Assembly: GCF_021134715.1 (NCBI RefSeq)
Contig: NC_060018.1
Span: forward strand, 10,743,501-10,807,500
Direction of reading: 5' to 3'
Length of the DNA stretch: 64,000 nucleotides
Source of the DNA: Daphnia pulex
Taxonomy: Eukaryota; Arthropoda; Branchiopoda; Diplostraca; Daphniidae
A model generated the notes under the pieces. It worked only from the letters and a program-made list of their open reading frames with translations, searched no databases and had not been told where the DNA came from. This document shows positions 1 through 13,097 of this stretch, piece after piece (position 1 is the first letter of the stretch; the number at the start of each line of letters is the position of its first letter). The translations under genes and the position numbers were made by a program.

Positions 1-240
1 GCGTGGGGGGTTCGATCAATGTATATCGTCCTTGTTAGACGTCAATCTGTGTTATTTCCTTCGGGTTGATTGATTTATTGAATGTCTCTGATTGACATTG
101 TTGTTGTGAGCTCCTCTGCTGCGCTGCTGCGCTGCTGATGGCCATCGACAAAAAAATATCCAAACAAAATTCACTTGAAAATGTATAGAGATGACGATGC
201 GAGCGATTATTCATTTCCAACATTTCTGCGTGTCGTTCAG

Positions 241-3200
241 GTTTGGGACCGTTGAAGGAGGACGTCTCCCGGATCGGCTTCGACGACGACGACAAGCAAG
301 CCAAAGGTAAAGAAATGCCATTCTTTTCATTTTAACTTTTTTTTCTTTTTTCAATTTTTTACTTTTTGAAATTTCGCCCGGTTGGAAAAAATGTTTGGCC
401 TTTGCCCATCAACAACTCCATCTGCTGCGTTCCCCCCCATTTTTATTTTTACAAAATTTTCAATGTTGACCTTATTATTTTACGAACCGGGCCAGGCCAG
501 CAGCATTCAGACTCTTCTTTTTGATCCAACCTTGAAAAAATGTTCCCAACATTTTGATTAGTGGCGTCGCTCGAATGAATCCCCCCTCCCCCCCAACCGC
601 AACCGAAATTCGATGGAAATGGTCCAATTTTCTCTCTCAACCGAGACGCGCGGATTTCTGACTTCCACGAACTGTCCGTCCAGCTGACGGAATGTTCCGT
701 CTCCTATCACATAATTAAAAAAGACAAGACCCTCCTTCCCCCTAAACAAAATTTCGGTGAAATTCAATTTTGAGATTTTCAAATTTCCCGCCGAAATCAG
801 AAAATAAAGGAAGAAGTTTATTAGGAGCCAGTGTGACGCAACTCCTTATTTGTAGCACCACCACCTCTTCCTCCCCGGCCCATTCACCAGTCGTTGTGTG
901 TGTGTGTCTATAGTGTTGGGTTTTATTCTTTCAAAAAATAAAAGAATTGAGAGAGAGAGAGAAAGGAGATGGCAATCGACTGCTGTCGCGACGTCTAGTA
1001 CTTATCCGCCGCGACGTCGCCGCATTAATCTCTTAGCGCAGGACAGAGAGCTAGCTCCTCCCTTTTTTATTTTCGTATTTTGATTTGATTTTCTCCCGAC
1101 TTCCTCTGTGTAGACGCCCACCGTTCGTCAGGGGGGGGGGGTCGATTGAATAACGATGAAATTTAATAGCCACCCAACAACTAACTAAAGAAAAAGAAGA
1201 AAAAATAGCCGGGAGGGAATGCGGACAAGTTTGCCGACTCGCGAAATTTCGGCGCAAACACGCAAAGTAATACGTAACGATGTCATTAAGTAATTAATTG
1301 ATTAATTCATTAGAGCGCTAATGCGGAAAGAAACTGCTGCACGACTCTATAGACAGAGTCTCTTTAGAGACTCTCGGTCAATACCTGGGAACGGGCAGAG
1401 AGACGATTTGAAAATCAGACGGACGGGTGGACGGACGGACCCAAAAAAAAATAAAAAAAAAATAAAAAGTCGAAAATATTTTTGATGGGCGAGTAAAATT
1501 CCTTGAATAATTTATGAAATAATCGACATAGAGCGCTCTAGTGTGTGTGTGTGTGTGTTGTTGTCTGAGCTGGCCGTTGCCCAGGGATTGTGGGTTTATA
1601 TGTAGCCAGACAAAAGTTGTTTGGCTTGTCCAGCAATAACTCTCCCCACCGCCTCCCCCCTGTCCAGTCTAGTCCAGCACAGGTAACTGCGTGAGGGTTT
1701 TTATCATATTTCGAAAATCCCGCTCATTCAATTGTTTTTATTTTTCAAGGTTCACTGATTAATGGATGAAATTCTCCCTCCAATTAAAAAACAAACTAAA
1801 AAAATGACGTCATGAATAATTAAAAAAACATTTGAAATGTTTAGATTTCGCGGCTTTGCTGACGAAGAAGACGCCGGCCAGCAGCAGCAGCAGCAGCAGT
1901 GGGGCTAGTCAGATTGTGAAAGGCGGGCCGCCATTGGCCGACATGGCCACTGGACGTTTCACCTTCCAGAAACGGCACTTGTATTTCTCGCTGGTCCTTC
2001 CAGCGGCGACGGCGGCGGCGGCGGCGGCGGCTGCGGCTGCAGCAGCTGGCACAAGCCCGGAAGCGGATGCTTCGATCGTCGGCGGCTGGACCCGACCGCC
2101 TCGCTACCTGCAATTCCTCAGCGAGGACGGTAACATCTTGGAGGAGCAGGAGCTCACCACCAACGACTATTACAACGCCACCGGCAAGGTATATTACTAC
2201 TCCCGTCTGTCCATCATCATCATTTCTTTCTTTCTTTCTTTCTTTCTTCTTCTTTCTTCTTCTGTTGGGTTTTGATGTGGTTTGAGAAAAAATCTCAGTG
2301 TTTCTAAGAGTAGAGAGCAAATTACAGAGTCTGAGACTCGTCGACTGCTGGATCCTCCTCCGCTCCATCCATCAATAGGCCAAAATAACATCCAGTTATT
2401 GCCTGGATCTCAGCTAAACCAAATTTCAACTTTTTCAACGAAAAGTTATTAGAAGCGCAGCCAAAAAAATTAGATTTTGGTTTCCAGGAATGACGCAATA
2501 TCATCCGACAAATGAGGAGCAAATGATCACGCTTGAAAAAATTGAAAAATAAATAAAATAAAAAAAGAAGAAGGTCGGACCACACGGAAAAAAAAAAAAA
2601 AAACCGGACGGCCCTTCCGGCCTCGTGTAGCCTTGTAGATTTTTTTTTAAATTTAAAAACTTATGACGCAATTTTTCAAACGCAAATCAATTTTTTTTTG
2701 TCTTTTAATTTTTTTGGTCCGTCTGATTTGTTTTTTTTTTCCCGGGCCATTTAATATTTAGAAAAAAAAATAATTTTTGGTATTTAATGAATTTCGTTGG
2801 AAATAAATTTCGTTCAGATTTGTGGCGTGTGGCGCAAAGTGCCGCGAGTCTACAAGCAGCTCCTGCGCGAGGAGAAACTGTGGGTGGCCCTGATGGAGGA
2901 CAAGGACGGTGAGGCCATCACGGGCCGCGTGGCCCGCTACAAAGCCCTGTCCACCGAGCTGCTCAGCGCCGTCCTGACGCCGTCCGGCTCCGGCTCCTCT
3001 TCGGCCAACTGCCCGGCCTGCGGTGGCACGGCCGCCGTCTCCATGGCCAGCGCCTCCAACAGCATCCACGTCACCGTGGCCGTCTCGGGCCTCTCGTCCA
3101 GAGGCGCTGACGTCGAGACCTTCGTCGTCCGTCTGGAGACGCTGGAGACGGGCGCCCATCCGTCCCGAGTCATTGAGGAACTCGTCACCGTCCAGAAACC

Positions 3201-6200
3201 GCAAGAGGTAAGAGAAAAACACACAAAAATCTTTTTCACGCCCTTTTCCCGTCCGTCCATCCGTCCGTCCGTCCGTTGGCTGAGCTGGACAAGTTCCAAT
3301 ATCGGATGACGTCATTTTGGTTTTTTTCTCTTTGTAACCCGGCCATGACACACACAGCGAGGAAAGAACAAGGAAAACACTCTTCTCCCAGTCTTTTTTG
3401 CCCAGCTCGAACGCAAGATGGATGGACATTGTCTCATCACCAGCGCGGGCTCATAAATCTTAGCACTCAACGACTTTTTTTTTTTTTCTTTTTCTGCCGG
3501 CCCTTTTTTTCTTTTTCCTCTCGGTGGACGATTTTCACGGCGGGATTTCGAATTGCCTGGCCTGAACCAAAAAAAAATAAAAATCTCTTTTTGTATTTAT
3601 CCATTTAAAAAATCATTTTAAAATCCCCCCCAAAAAAAAGAGTTTTGAAGCAACAAGAAAAAACAGTTAGGGTCTGCGTCTCAAAGTCACAGGAGAGCGC
3701 AGTGACCAAATTGGATCACGAGCTGGCAGCCAGCCCGCCCGCCCAGTCGTCGCGCCGTTCAGTCCCGCCGCCCGGACCGTCGTCCGTCCGTCCGCTTCGA
3801 GTTCGTCGTCGTTTCAGTTTCTTTTTTTCAACTTTTATTTGATTTTTCTGCTGCTGCTGCTGCTGCCGCTGGCCGTCTTAGGTTGGTAGTAGTATATAGA
3901 ACCATTTCGGAATGATGTACGGCACAATCACCTCTCTCTTCTTCTTCTTCTTTTTGGCCATGGAGGACGGCCCTTTTTTATTTTCTTCTTCTTACCTTCT
4001 TCTTCTTCTTCTTCTTCTTCTTCTTCTGTTGCGTCTAGCCATTCGCTTCGTTTTTCCTACATCCTTTTTTGACTGTGTACAGCACAGCACACACGGCGTA
4101 TACATAAGAGACGAATAAGCGAGAGAGTCTATACGTCCCGCGGGTCTCTCATATAAAAACTCAAATCGGCTCCCGCTCCGCATGTCCTTATTTCCATCAG
4201 ATTTCTCCTTATCTGATTTTATCATTTTTTGAAATTTTTTGAAATTTTATTTTTCGATTTTGCCGGGCAGACCGAACAAAATTTTTACCAAGGTGGCACA
4301 CGCGCTTATTATTTAAAAAAGGGTAAATATCAAAGAAGAAGAAGAAAAACGTTGTGTGTGGGGCCCGTCTATTTCATATTTTCTCTTTTATTTTATTGGA
4401 AAATGAAAGAAAAGAAATAAGTAAAGAAGAAAAAAAGTTTGGATATATTTTGTCCGTGAAGAAGAAGCTGTGTGGCGCCACGGCTGATGATGGCTATCAA
4501 AACTTTTGCAACAAGGAGAGAGAGAGAGAGAGTCTAGTCTATACTATCTATGCCCGGGATGCTGCTGCTGCTGAGTCGGCTGTGTGTGCGGTTGTTATTT
4601 GATTCATTGAGCCAAAGTCGTGAAAAAAAGAAGAAAAAGAAAAAAAATTCTTTTTTGGGTTGGAAAAGGAAAGACGACGAGACTATTTCCATCTGCTATC
4701 GCTATGGCGATAACCATCACGAATCGACGAGTGATATACAACGCTGTGTGGCGGGCGGGCGGGCGGGCGGGAAGGCAATAAGCGCGGCCAAGGGGCCAGC
4801 ATCAGCAGATAGCTACAGCAATACAGCATCTTATAGGCGGGCGAAAGGCGTCCCGCCGCGTGCCGTGGCTCCCGCGTGGCGGATGCCGCTCGTTCCGCTG
4901 CCTCTCTCGCAACCTTGGCCGTTCCTCACTCTGAAAAAGAAAAGAAAAAGAAATAAGAAAAGAAAAACATTTGATTTCGTGTTGGGGTTTGGTGACCGGA
5001 CCATTTAAAAAAGAACATTTATTTTTTTTTCATTTTTCATTTTTATTTTTTGGTGGGAGGGATCCGTCGTCTATATTTGGTCCAGCTTCTTTCCCAGCAG
5101 CGCCATAGAAGAGAGTGACTTATCCGACACTTTGTTACATCAAAACGGGAGCGCGTGAAACTGCGTCGTTCACAACAACATTTAAACCCCCCCAAAAAAA
5201 TAGAACCAAAATTGAAAATTTTTGATTTCAACTGGACAACCGCACAGGGAAAAATAACCCAAAAAATAATAAAATAACCGGACCAGGCCGACATCCAAAC
5301 ATCCAAATCTTTTAGACGTCGGTTATATACGTACACGATTCCGAGACTTTGATTGTGTCATGTACAAATTTTAAAAAATCAAATAAAAATAAAGAAGGGG
5401 AATTTTTTTATATGGGGGGAGAGCCATAACTTTTTGGGTCCGCGGTCCCGACACTTCTGGTTTTTCTCTTTCGGGGGACTCTCGTCTCCTGTCAGATGTG
5501 ATGTGACGCACTTTTTTTCTCCGTGTGTGTGTGTCGTTTTTTGGTTTGACGAATCGAATCAAATTGAAAACAACAACGCCACACACACACAAATAATAAT
5601 AAAAAAAGATCAAAATAATAATAATAAAATAAAAATAAAATAAAAAAACCAAAATGGTCAGATGGGAGAAGAAGAAGAAAAAAGGCGAAAGAGAGACAGT
5701 CCGAGTCGCGACGCGCGGCTTTTTTGGCAGACGGGCGCGACACAAACACACACACACATACACACTCTGTCCGTCTCTCTCTCTCTCCTTCCTGGATGGT
5801 GAAGGATGACAAATTCAGATTGCCTTATTCGTTTATTTTATTTTATTTTTTCGGATTTTTCTCTCTTATAATATTATTATTGGCTGGGATGGGTTAGTTT
5901 CAACATTTTTTATTTGGGCGTTATTGTCTTGCTGGCCTCGTTTTTTTTGAAAAAATTTTTTGTTTTTTGTTTTTTTTTTGACTGGCCCTGGCCGCCTCCA
6001 GCTCGGTCGTCATCGCATGTCAGAATGCCGTGCAGCAGAGTTTCTTTTTTGGAAAAAAAAATTTTGTTTTCTAGACCCCCGATCAACTTGTCCTTTTGAA
6101 ATTCTTTTTTGAATGATGTTGGCTGTGCCAAAAAATTTCGCGCGCCCAATGACGTCAAACGAGGCCCCTGGCTCCTTCCACTCTACCGAGTCCGGGCTGT

Positions 6201-8851
6201 GGCCCAGTGACGCACGAATGGACACGGCCCATCGATTTCACGTGTCGTTACGAGATTTTTCAATAATCGCCAAGGTTAAATTCATTTTTTCTTCTTTTTC
6301 TTTTATTATTAAAAGGTGAACGTCGTTGAGGTCAGGACCGTTTTGGAAGCCCAGGAGATGAGGCTCCTACTGCGCGGACACATTGTGCTGAGCGTTCACG
6401 CCAAACGGGCGCCAGATGTCCGGCTGAGAGGCCCGTTCGGCCCGCGCATCGCCTGCGATTTGTTCGACTCGCTCGTCACCACCGGCGACGCCATTCCAGC
6501 CGAGTCCGGCGACCTCTCCGTCCAGCAGCAGTCGACGGCTCCTTCCTCTTCGGCCGGACTGGCCTGGATGTACATCGGCAAGACGGGCGCCATCCACTAC
6601 CGGATCAAACTGCGCGGATTCAAGTCGAAAGTCACCCGGGTCACCATCGAGTCCAGCGGGTCCAGCAAGGCCAACAAGAAGCCCAGAGTCGTCGAAGATG
6701 TGACCGACATGTTGTCCGTCGTCGACGGGAAAGAGCCGGGCGGTGTCAGCTGGATCAACGGAACGGTGGTCCGGCTGGCCGCCAAGGACCTGGAACTCCT
6801 CTACGAAGGCGAATTGTACGTCAATGTGGCGACAGAAGAGTTTCCAGTGTCGGAAATCCGCGGTAAATTGGTGCCCAGGCTGGCCGGCGAGTCGCACCTG
6901 GCCACGGAGAACGGGCCCGTCTTGCTGAATCCGGTCGGAAACGCGACGGCCACCAACCGGGCGGCTCTCGGCTGGGTCCACGTCGACAAGGAGTGCAATT
7001 TCCACTACGACGTGGCCGTCACCAGCTCGTTGGCGTCCGGCGGCGGAGGCCGGCCCAGGGACCAGCTGGCCAACAGTTTGACGGTTTTGGAGCTGGTCGA
7101 CATCCCGCGCCTCAGCATCGAGCACGGCCACAACGGCGGAGGCACTTCGCCCGGCTCCGGCGGCAACATCATGCTGATGGACGGAAGCGAGTCCAGCAGC
7201 AGCTCTGGAAATCCCAACAGCAACTACGGCGAAATCCCATTCATGCCCAACATCCGGCTGCTGGAGGAGTTCTCCGGCTACCAGGTGGAGAACAGCGTGG
7301 CCGACTTGAACAAGCTCTCGCTGGCCCGGATGGAGGCCGGAGTGGCTTACCTCAAGCTGACGGAAGCGCCCGTCATTGGCACAGGGAAGCCGGGCGCCCA
7401 GTTCCAGGGCTGGTTGACCAACGTCCACGTTCCGGGCTCCTGTTTGCCCATCGGCATGGGCTCGCCGTCCGGCGTCGACGGCCTGTCGGGCGAGCAGTCG
7501 CTGCTGGGCGTCCAGGGCTACGTGTTCGACCGGGCCCAGGACGACAACAACGAGATCCCCATGGCGACCAGCCGCTGCTTCTACGAGGGTAAACTCTACG
7601 ACGACGGAAAGGCCTGGACGGCCGAGCACGATCGCTGCATGATGTGCTCCTGCCAGCGCGGGCGGGTCGTCTGCGATCCCGTCGTCTGTCCGGCAATCAC
7701 CTGCTCCGGCCCTTCATCCGCCATCATCCACCCGCCGGGCGACTGCTGTCCGCAGTGTGAAAGTGAGTCGATTAATTCAATTGAATTGTTTTTTTAAATT
7801 ACAATTTTTAATTGATTGAATGAACTCGTTTCAGATGTGACTAAAACGGTGACGGAATCGTCGCGCCAGGGTTGCCATTTCGAAGGCGATCAGAAATTCC
7901 ATCCGGCCGGAAGCCGCTGGCATCCCTACCTGCCGCCGTTCGGGTTCAGCAAATGCGCCGTTTGCGTCTGCGACGTAAGTCGATTGACAATTTCAATTAA
8001 AAAATTTATTTAAATTCCAAAATATTCCGGATGCTAATTTTTTTTCAAATTTTGGTTAAATTTTCCAGCCGGTGACTTTGAAAGTGGAGTGCACGAAATT
8101 GACCTGCCCGGCGCTGAGCTGCCAGGAGGGCGAAGCTTACCGGCCGGACCCGATGGCCTGTTGCAAGCAGTGTCCGGCAGCGCCGGCCACGACCACCCAA
8201 TCGACGGCGGCCCTGCTGGCCAACAAGGAGCTGCTGGGCGAGGAGGCCCAAGCTCGAGGCGAAGTCGACATCCTCTCGTCCGGCGGCTGCCGATTCAAAG
8301 GCGACGTCTTCGAGAATGGCGAGGAGTGGCATCCGCGCATCCAGCCCTGGGGCGAGATGAGATGCATCAACTGCAACTGCAAGGTAACAACACTCTGAAA
8401 AATTTAATTTACTTATCCGGAAGTTATATTTTAAATTTCGGTGCAAAACTCGAAACAAAATTTCGATTCCGGAATTTTGATTAACCAAATTGGCAATTAT
8501 TTTATTAATGAAAATTATTGGGATTGAATTGAATTGAATTAGGACGGGAAAGTCAAGTGCAAGCGGAAGAAGTGCGTGAAAACGCGTTGCAACGGAGGCC
8601 GGCCGGCGACATCTCCCGCTGGAGCGGGAGCTGACGATTGCTGTCCGTCGTGTCCGGAAGATGGCCCCACCGTCTCTTCTGGATCCTCGTCGTCGGCCGC
8701 CGTTTCGTCGGGCCACAAGAGCAACAACGGCGACGCCGACGCCAAGAAGAAGAGGCAGAGAGAGGGGCGGAGTCGCGTCGGCGCCGGATCGCACAGCAGC
8801 CGGACGCAGCACAGCAGACAATCCCAGCATCAGCAACATCCGACGGCTTGA
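241..8851 (+). CDS. sog: Short gastrulation / chordin (BMP antagonist), 5'-partial
   Basis: Secreted antagonist that binds BMP/Dpp ligands outside the cell and is cut by Tolloid proteases in dorsoventral patterning (family knowledge). Visible exons: 241-306, 1845-2188, 2818-3207, 6316-7762, 7835-7974, 8069-8383, 8543-8851; every junction has GT/AG and phases match, giving about 1002 residues of an incomplete protein. Domain order: CHRD repeats (first from about residue 45, marker [12 protein letters not shown]; later [20 protein letters not shown] and [18 protein letters not shown]), then three von Willebrand C domains with CxxC and CCxxC endings (CCPQC, CCKQC, CCPSC). The signal peptide and first VWC domain are not seen and should lie upstream of base 1. 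Oddities: a serine run, an alanine run inside the first CHRD repeat, and a basic, low-complexity tail after the last VWC. The largest exon encodes about 480 residues without an intron. Confidence 0.93.
307..1844 (+). other. sog intron
   Basis: Donor GTAAAG at 307, acceptor TTTAG ending at 1844; phase 1 on both sides (AAA G | AT TTC). It contains a G run at 1131-1141, a GT microsatellite near 1540-1558, a GA run near 948-962 and a perfect TGACGTCA at 1805-1812, 33 bases before the acceptor. No coding exon was recognised in it. Confidence 0.7.
1879..1900 (+). repeat. CAG/AGC triplet run coding poly-Ser in sog
   Basis: Seven consecutive AGC codons near the start of a sog exon, in front of the first CHRD repeat. 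Coding microsatellite; likely length-variable. Confidence 0.85.
2003..2047 (+). repeat. GCG/GCT/GCA run coding poly-Ala inside the first CHRD repeat of sog
   Basis: Fifteen codons read Ala-Ala-Thr-Ala12. The run follows the strand [13 protein letters not shown], so it expands a loop of the CHRD repeat. Codons are mixed at the 3' end but pure GCG in the middle, suggesting recent slippage. Confidence 0.85.
3208..6315 (+). other. Large sog intron (3.1 kb)
   Basis: Phase-0 intron between CHRD-coding exons. It is rich in simple sequence: CTT repeat around 3992-4027, GGCG repeats around 4752-4772, GA runs near 4516-4531, CA runs near 5581 and 5745, and many A or T homopolymers. TGACGTCA occurs at 3307-3314 and 6150-6157. 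No protein-like ORF was found; enhancers of sog may lie here, but that is inference. Confidence 0.6.
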
Positions 8852-11800
8852 AAGAAAACAACAAAACCAACACCAAATAATAAATAATTGGAAAAATTAT
8901 TTCAACGGCCATCGAACAAAAAACAAAAACCACAAAACTTTTTTTTTCGAATTTTTCAAATTTTCGCGCTAAAAAAAAACATTTCAAACGCCAGGGGGAT
9001 AAATCAACTCCTTTTTTTTACCGCTACAAAAATTCCCCTCTCCTTTTCAAATTCTTTCGAACTAATTGTGACTATATTCGAAATAATATTATAGCTCACT
9101 CTTTTTAAATATATGTATATATATTTAGTATATATATATATATATGTGTGTATACTAAAGCTCCTTTTTTTCTTCTCCCCCCCGCGGCTAATTATTATTA
9201 TATCTATACGTTATTTTACATATTTTTTTCGTTTCGAATAATTCGAACGATATCGCAAAAAGTTAAAAAAACAAAACAGTCAAATCACGATTTTTTAAAT
9301 TTCTTTCTTTTGGCTGTTTGGCTCTCGCGCTTTTTTTTGATAATTTGTTTTTAAATTGCCCCTCCCTCCCCCACTTTGCTTCTTTACGATTGATGGAACG
9401 TTTGTGCCAAACCGAACAAGATGATATAACACACAACAAATTAATATCCTACACATACACACGAAAATTAAAAAAAAAAAATAATACTAAGAGGGATACT
9501 TGTAAATATCCGAAGATTTTATTGCGAGTCCTAAAGAAAGAAAGAAAAAAAGAGTCAAGAAGTTGAGAAAGAAAAAAAGAATTTCAATTTTCCTTTTTCT
9601 TTTTTCGGCACGCGCGCAGAAAACAAAAAAAGGGGAAAAACATTTCAAGACATTTTTTTGGCATCCCTCCCGTTTTAATTTTTTTAGATAATTGTAATAA
9701 TTAATTCATTAATTTTTTCAATAATAATCCACCGCCGAATTACATTTAAAAAAATAATCGTCTGTGAAGCGAAAAGGAAAAAAAGATTTTAAATTCAAAA
9801 TGGAAAACAAAGAAAAAAAAACACATAAACACACATAAACTAGAGAAAAATCCTGGTTGTGTCCAGTCTGATGAGCTTATTGTACCTATTATATAATATC
9901 CACACACTGAAAAAAAACAAAAGTCTCGCTCGTGCCACACCCCCTCCCTCCTGCTATAATTATTGTAATTTCCCCACCCGAATTTTTTTTTCGTACATTT
10001 TTATTCTTCTATCGTGTCCGCTTGGATTATCGACAAATATCCACACACCACCAACCCCCACGCCCGTCATTTGTTCATTTTTCCCGTTTAATTTTCAATT
10101 CTCTCCTCGAAAATTCAATTCGAATTTTTTTTTGTACATATATATTGAATGTCTTCTATTATTGTGCATGCCCATTTTTATTATTGGTCAAAATTTCAAA
10201 ACAACAGTCTAAAAAGCAACAACAATTATTATTTTTTTTCCTACTAAAAATCGGAATCGAGTTCAAATGAGGGATGATAACGAACAAAAGAAGAAGGAAA
10301 ACAGTCCACTATTATAGTTAATGTGTAATTCAATTGCAAAAACGGAAACCAAAAGGTGGGGGGCAATTAAACAACAGTTTAAAAAAAAATAGCACATCAA
10401 AATAATTAACAATCTTTTTTTTTTAATTAAAAAAAAAAACTTCGATCGGGCGACAGACGATGCATTCCGAGTTACAATCAAACAGCCAGGAAAAAAAAGA
10501 ATCAAGACATTTTCAAAAAAAAAAAGATCCCGCGCATTTTTTTGTTTCAAATTCATTCACTTTTAAACTTTCTAATTAAATGACTGTCTCTCCTCTTACA
10601 CATCTACCGATTATGTTGGACATATTTTTCACGAGATTTATAGACACGCAGCAAAATAAAAAATAAATCCAGTCACACACGCAATATACCACCCCCCAAC
10701 CCCCACCCCCACCTGACTGACGACTGACGTCATCTTATCTGATCAGAGGCTATATATTATTACATTTATGTTTTTCATGTTTCTTTTTTTTTCGTTTATC
10801 ACTTGCAATTTTCCACAACAAGAAGAAAAAAACAAAACAAAATAACCAGCAACCACATATAAAAGAGCGCTCGCAGCCACCGCTACATAGTGTATAATAA
10901 TAACAATGTACGTTTATTCTAAAAATGAAATTATCTCTCCGGCCTTTTTATTCTCTAAACATTATATTCGTCACGCTCTCCGCTGCTATGATTATTTCTC
11001 TCCTTTTTCGCTCCTCTCCATCTATATATATATATATGCTCTCTCTTTTGAAATTATTATTCTATATACAAACTTCTCGTTGATATATAATAATAAGATC
11101 AATGATCCTGAAATTGCTGGTCGTCTGTGTTTTCCGTCTTGTTTTTTTTTATTGAAAAATAGAGACCCGCGAAATTCGAATTTTTTCCGAGGGAAAGAAA
11201 TTTTCAACCAATTTTTAAAAAAGGATGAAATAACAGATCAAATGAAAAAGATGGCGCTGAATTTTTTATTTTTATTTTTTTGTGTATTTTTGACCTTCTG
11301 ATGACGTGATGATGAAATTTTTCTCTTTTTTGTTTTGTTGTTTCTGTTTTGTATATGACGTGTTGTGCGTGTGGACGGAACAAGGAGAATGTACAAAAGA
11401 AAAACATAACGAAAAACACACGACAAACAAATATTTGATGCTGATGGAAATTAAAAAAATAGAAAACGACATTTGTTACGACGATCACAAACCAATTTTT
11501 GTTTTTGTTTCGTTTTTTTATTCTTTTCGTTAAATGTATAATTGGCTTATATATATACATAGAAATGACGACATTTTTCTGGTCAGAGCGCAACTATTCA
11601 ATTAGAAAAATTTTGTTTCGTCGAATTATTATGAATAGATGTGGTCGATTTTGGATCGAATTTGAATATATAAAATTTTTCCCCGATGGTGTCAAACTCT
11701 TTTTCTATATAATTCTGTCCATATTTTGTAACCGAATGATGGCGACGCGAATCTTTCCGATTGGCCGTGTGTGTTTATTCCCTCTTCTTTTATTTACATA

Positions 11801-12990
11801 AACTATTATATACATCCTATCAACTATATATATTTCTCTCCCGAAATTAATACAATTCGAATTTTGATTGGCCGACAGCTGACACGTCAATAACTATTTC
11901 AACGTATATCACATGACGGTGTGAATCTCCTTTGTAATATTTACGAACGCTCCCTAAAAACCGAAATAATAATAACACATTATACGTCAATCAGCATCAA
12001 CTTTAAGCCTGCATCATAATCCCAAATCGATTGTTTGTTCTAATGAAAGTGTATTACAGTTGGTACTTCATTTGGCATCAATAATCAAATAATCATCGAA
12101 AGCTTTATTCGTTTCATTCAATGTGAAAAAGGAAATTGGCAAATTGCTGAATTGTCTTTCCACAGATGAAAGAGAACAGAGAGTATGACTTTCATTTTCA
12201 AAGGAGTAAACGAAGAAGTAAACAAGGAGCTGAAGTATATAGTGTTGATGCCGGTGAACAATAACACTGTATGTGCGTCATTCGATTTCTGGCGGATATT
12301 AATAGGACAATAACCATAATGAAGTTCGGATGATTCGTGACTTCTTTGATTCCGTGAATGAAAAGTGCACGTCCATGAGAAAGTCGCCTTGCGCCTTATT
12401 ATATTGCTAAATCGCTGTATATTAGGTAATAGACAATTAACTGTTTTTTCCGGGTTTTTTTTTGGATTTCTGCTGACGTTTGGAGTTAACAGGGCGTGCA
12501 GTCTATGCAGACGTAACGCCATTTTATCGGCTGGAAACTTTGATCGAACGCTCTTTTATCCTATTATTAGGCACCTCATTCATTGTGAAATTCGAGCGAT
12601 GACAACGAATTGGATGGCAGTTGACGATCTCCGGGTTTCTTCGGGGTGAAGACAAAAAAGTCTATACTTCCGTCTATTGAACACGGAAAAGAGAAATTGC
12701 GTTATATTGGACGGTATAATAGAACGGCAAAAGAGATCACGAATTCACGGTGGTGTTTCCTAACTATATCGCGAGTGAAATTGAATTACAGCTCTAAATT
12801 AGTACATGGATGTGCTACTACCCACTTTCTTTTTCTAAAGGCTTCCCTGTCAGTCAGTTCAATTTTATTGAAAGAATATTCCATCTTCTTTGCGCGGTTG
12901 TAATAAAGGCCTCCCCTTTTCTTTTTTAATAATGGCAGCTATGCATAACGATTCCGTTCGGCTATAGTGTTGACTGCAACAAATGGTAGA
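8852..12990 (+). other. sog 3' UTR and AT-rich intergenic DNA
   Basis: The first poly(A) signal AATAAA is at 8879-8884, 28 bases after the stop. Beyond it comes 4.1 kb of A/T homopolymers, a TA repeat near 9113-9145 and many short ORFs of poor composition. A 134-codon minus-strand ORF (12118-12522) has an ATG but no recognisable motif. TGACGTCA occurs at 10725-10732. How far the sog mRNA extends cannot be judged here. Confidence 0.5.
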
Positions 12991-12991
12991 C

Positions 12992-13030
12992 TATTTAAGA
13001 TTGGAATAGCGACGAAAATGACCATCAGTC
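12992..13030 (+). promoter_or_regulatory. TATA box and Inr of the Ala/Gln-rich protein gene
   Basis: TATTTAAG at 12993-13000 is followed about 30 bases later by TCAGTC (13025-13030), a good arthropod initiator. This gives a short 5' UTR of about 72 bases before the ATG at 13098. Confidence 0.6.
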
Positions 13031-13097
13031 GCCTTTTGGTGAGCTTATTGCACAGTGTTCGACGTCTATTAGACACCAATCGCAAATCTATTGAAAA

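Noticed and set aside
6367..7629. 420-codon minus-strand ORF
   Set aside because: Antisense shadow of the large sog exon; the plus frame has clear CHRD and VWC domains and splice sites.
12118..12522. 134-codon minus-strand ORF with ATG
   Set aside because: No motif, no promoter or splice support; left as intergenic.
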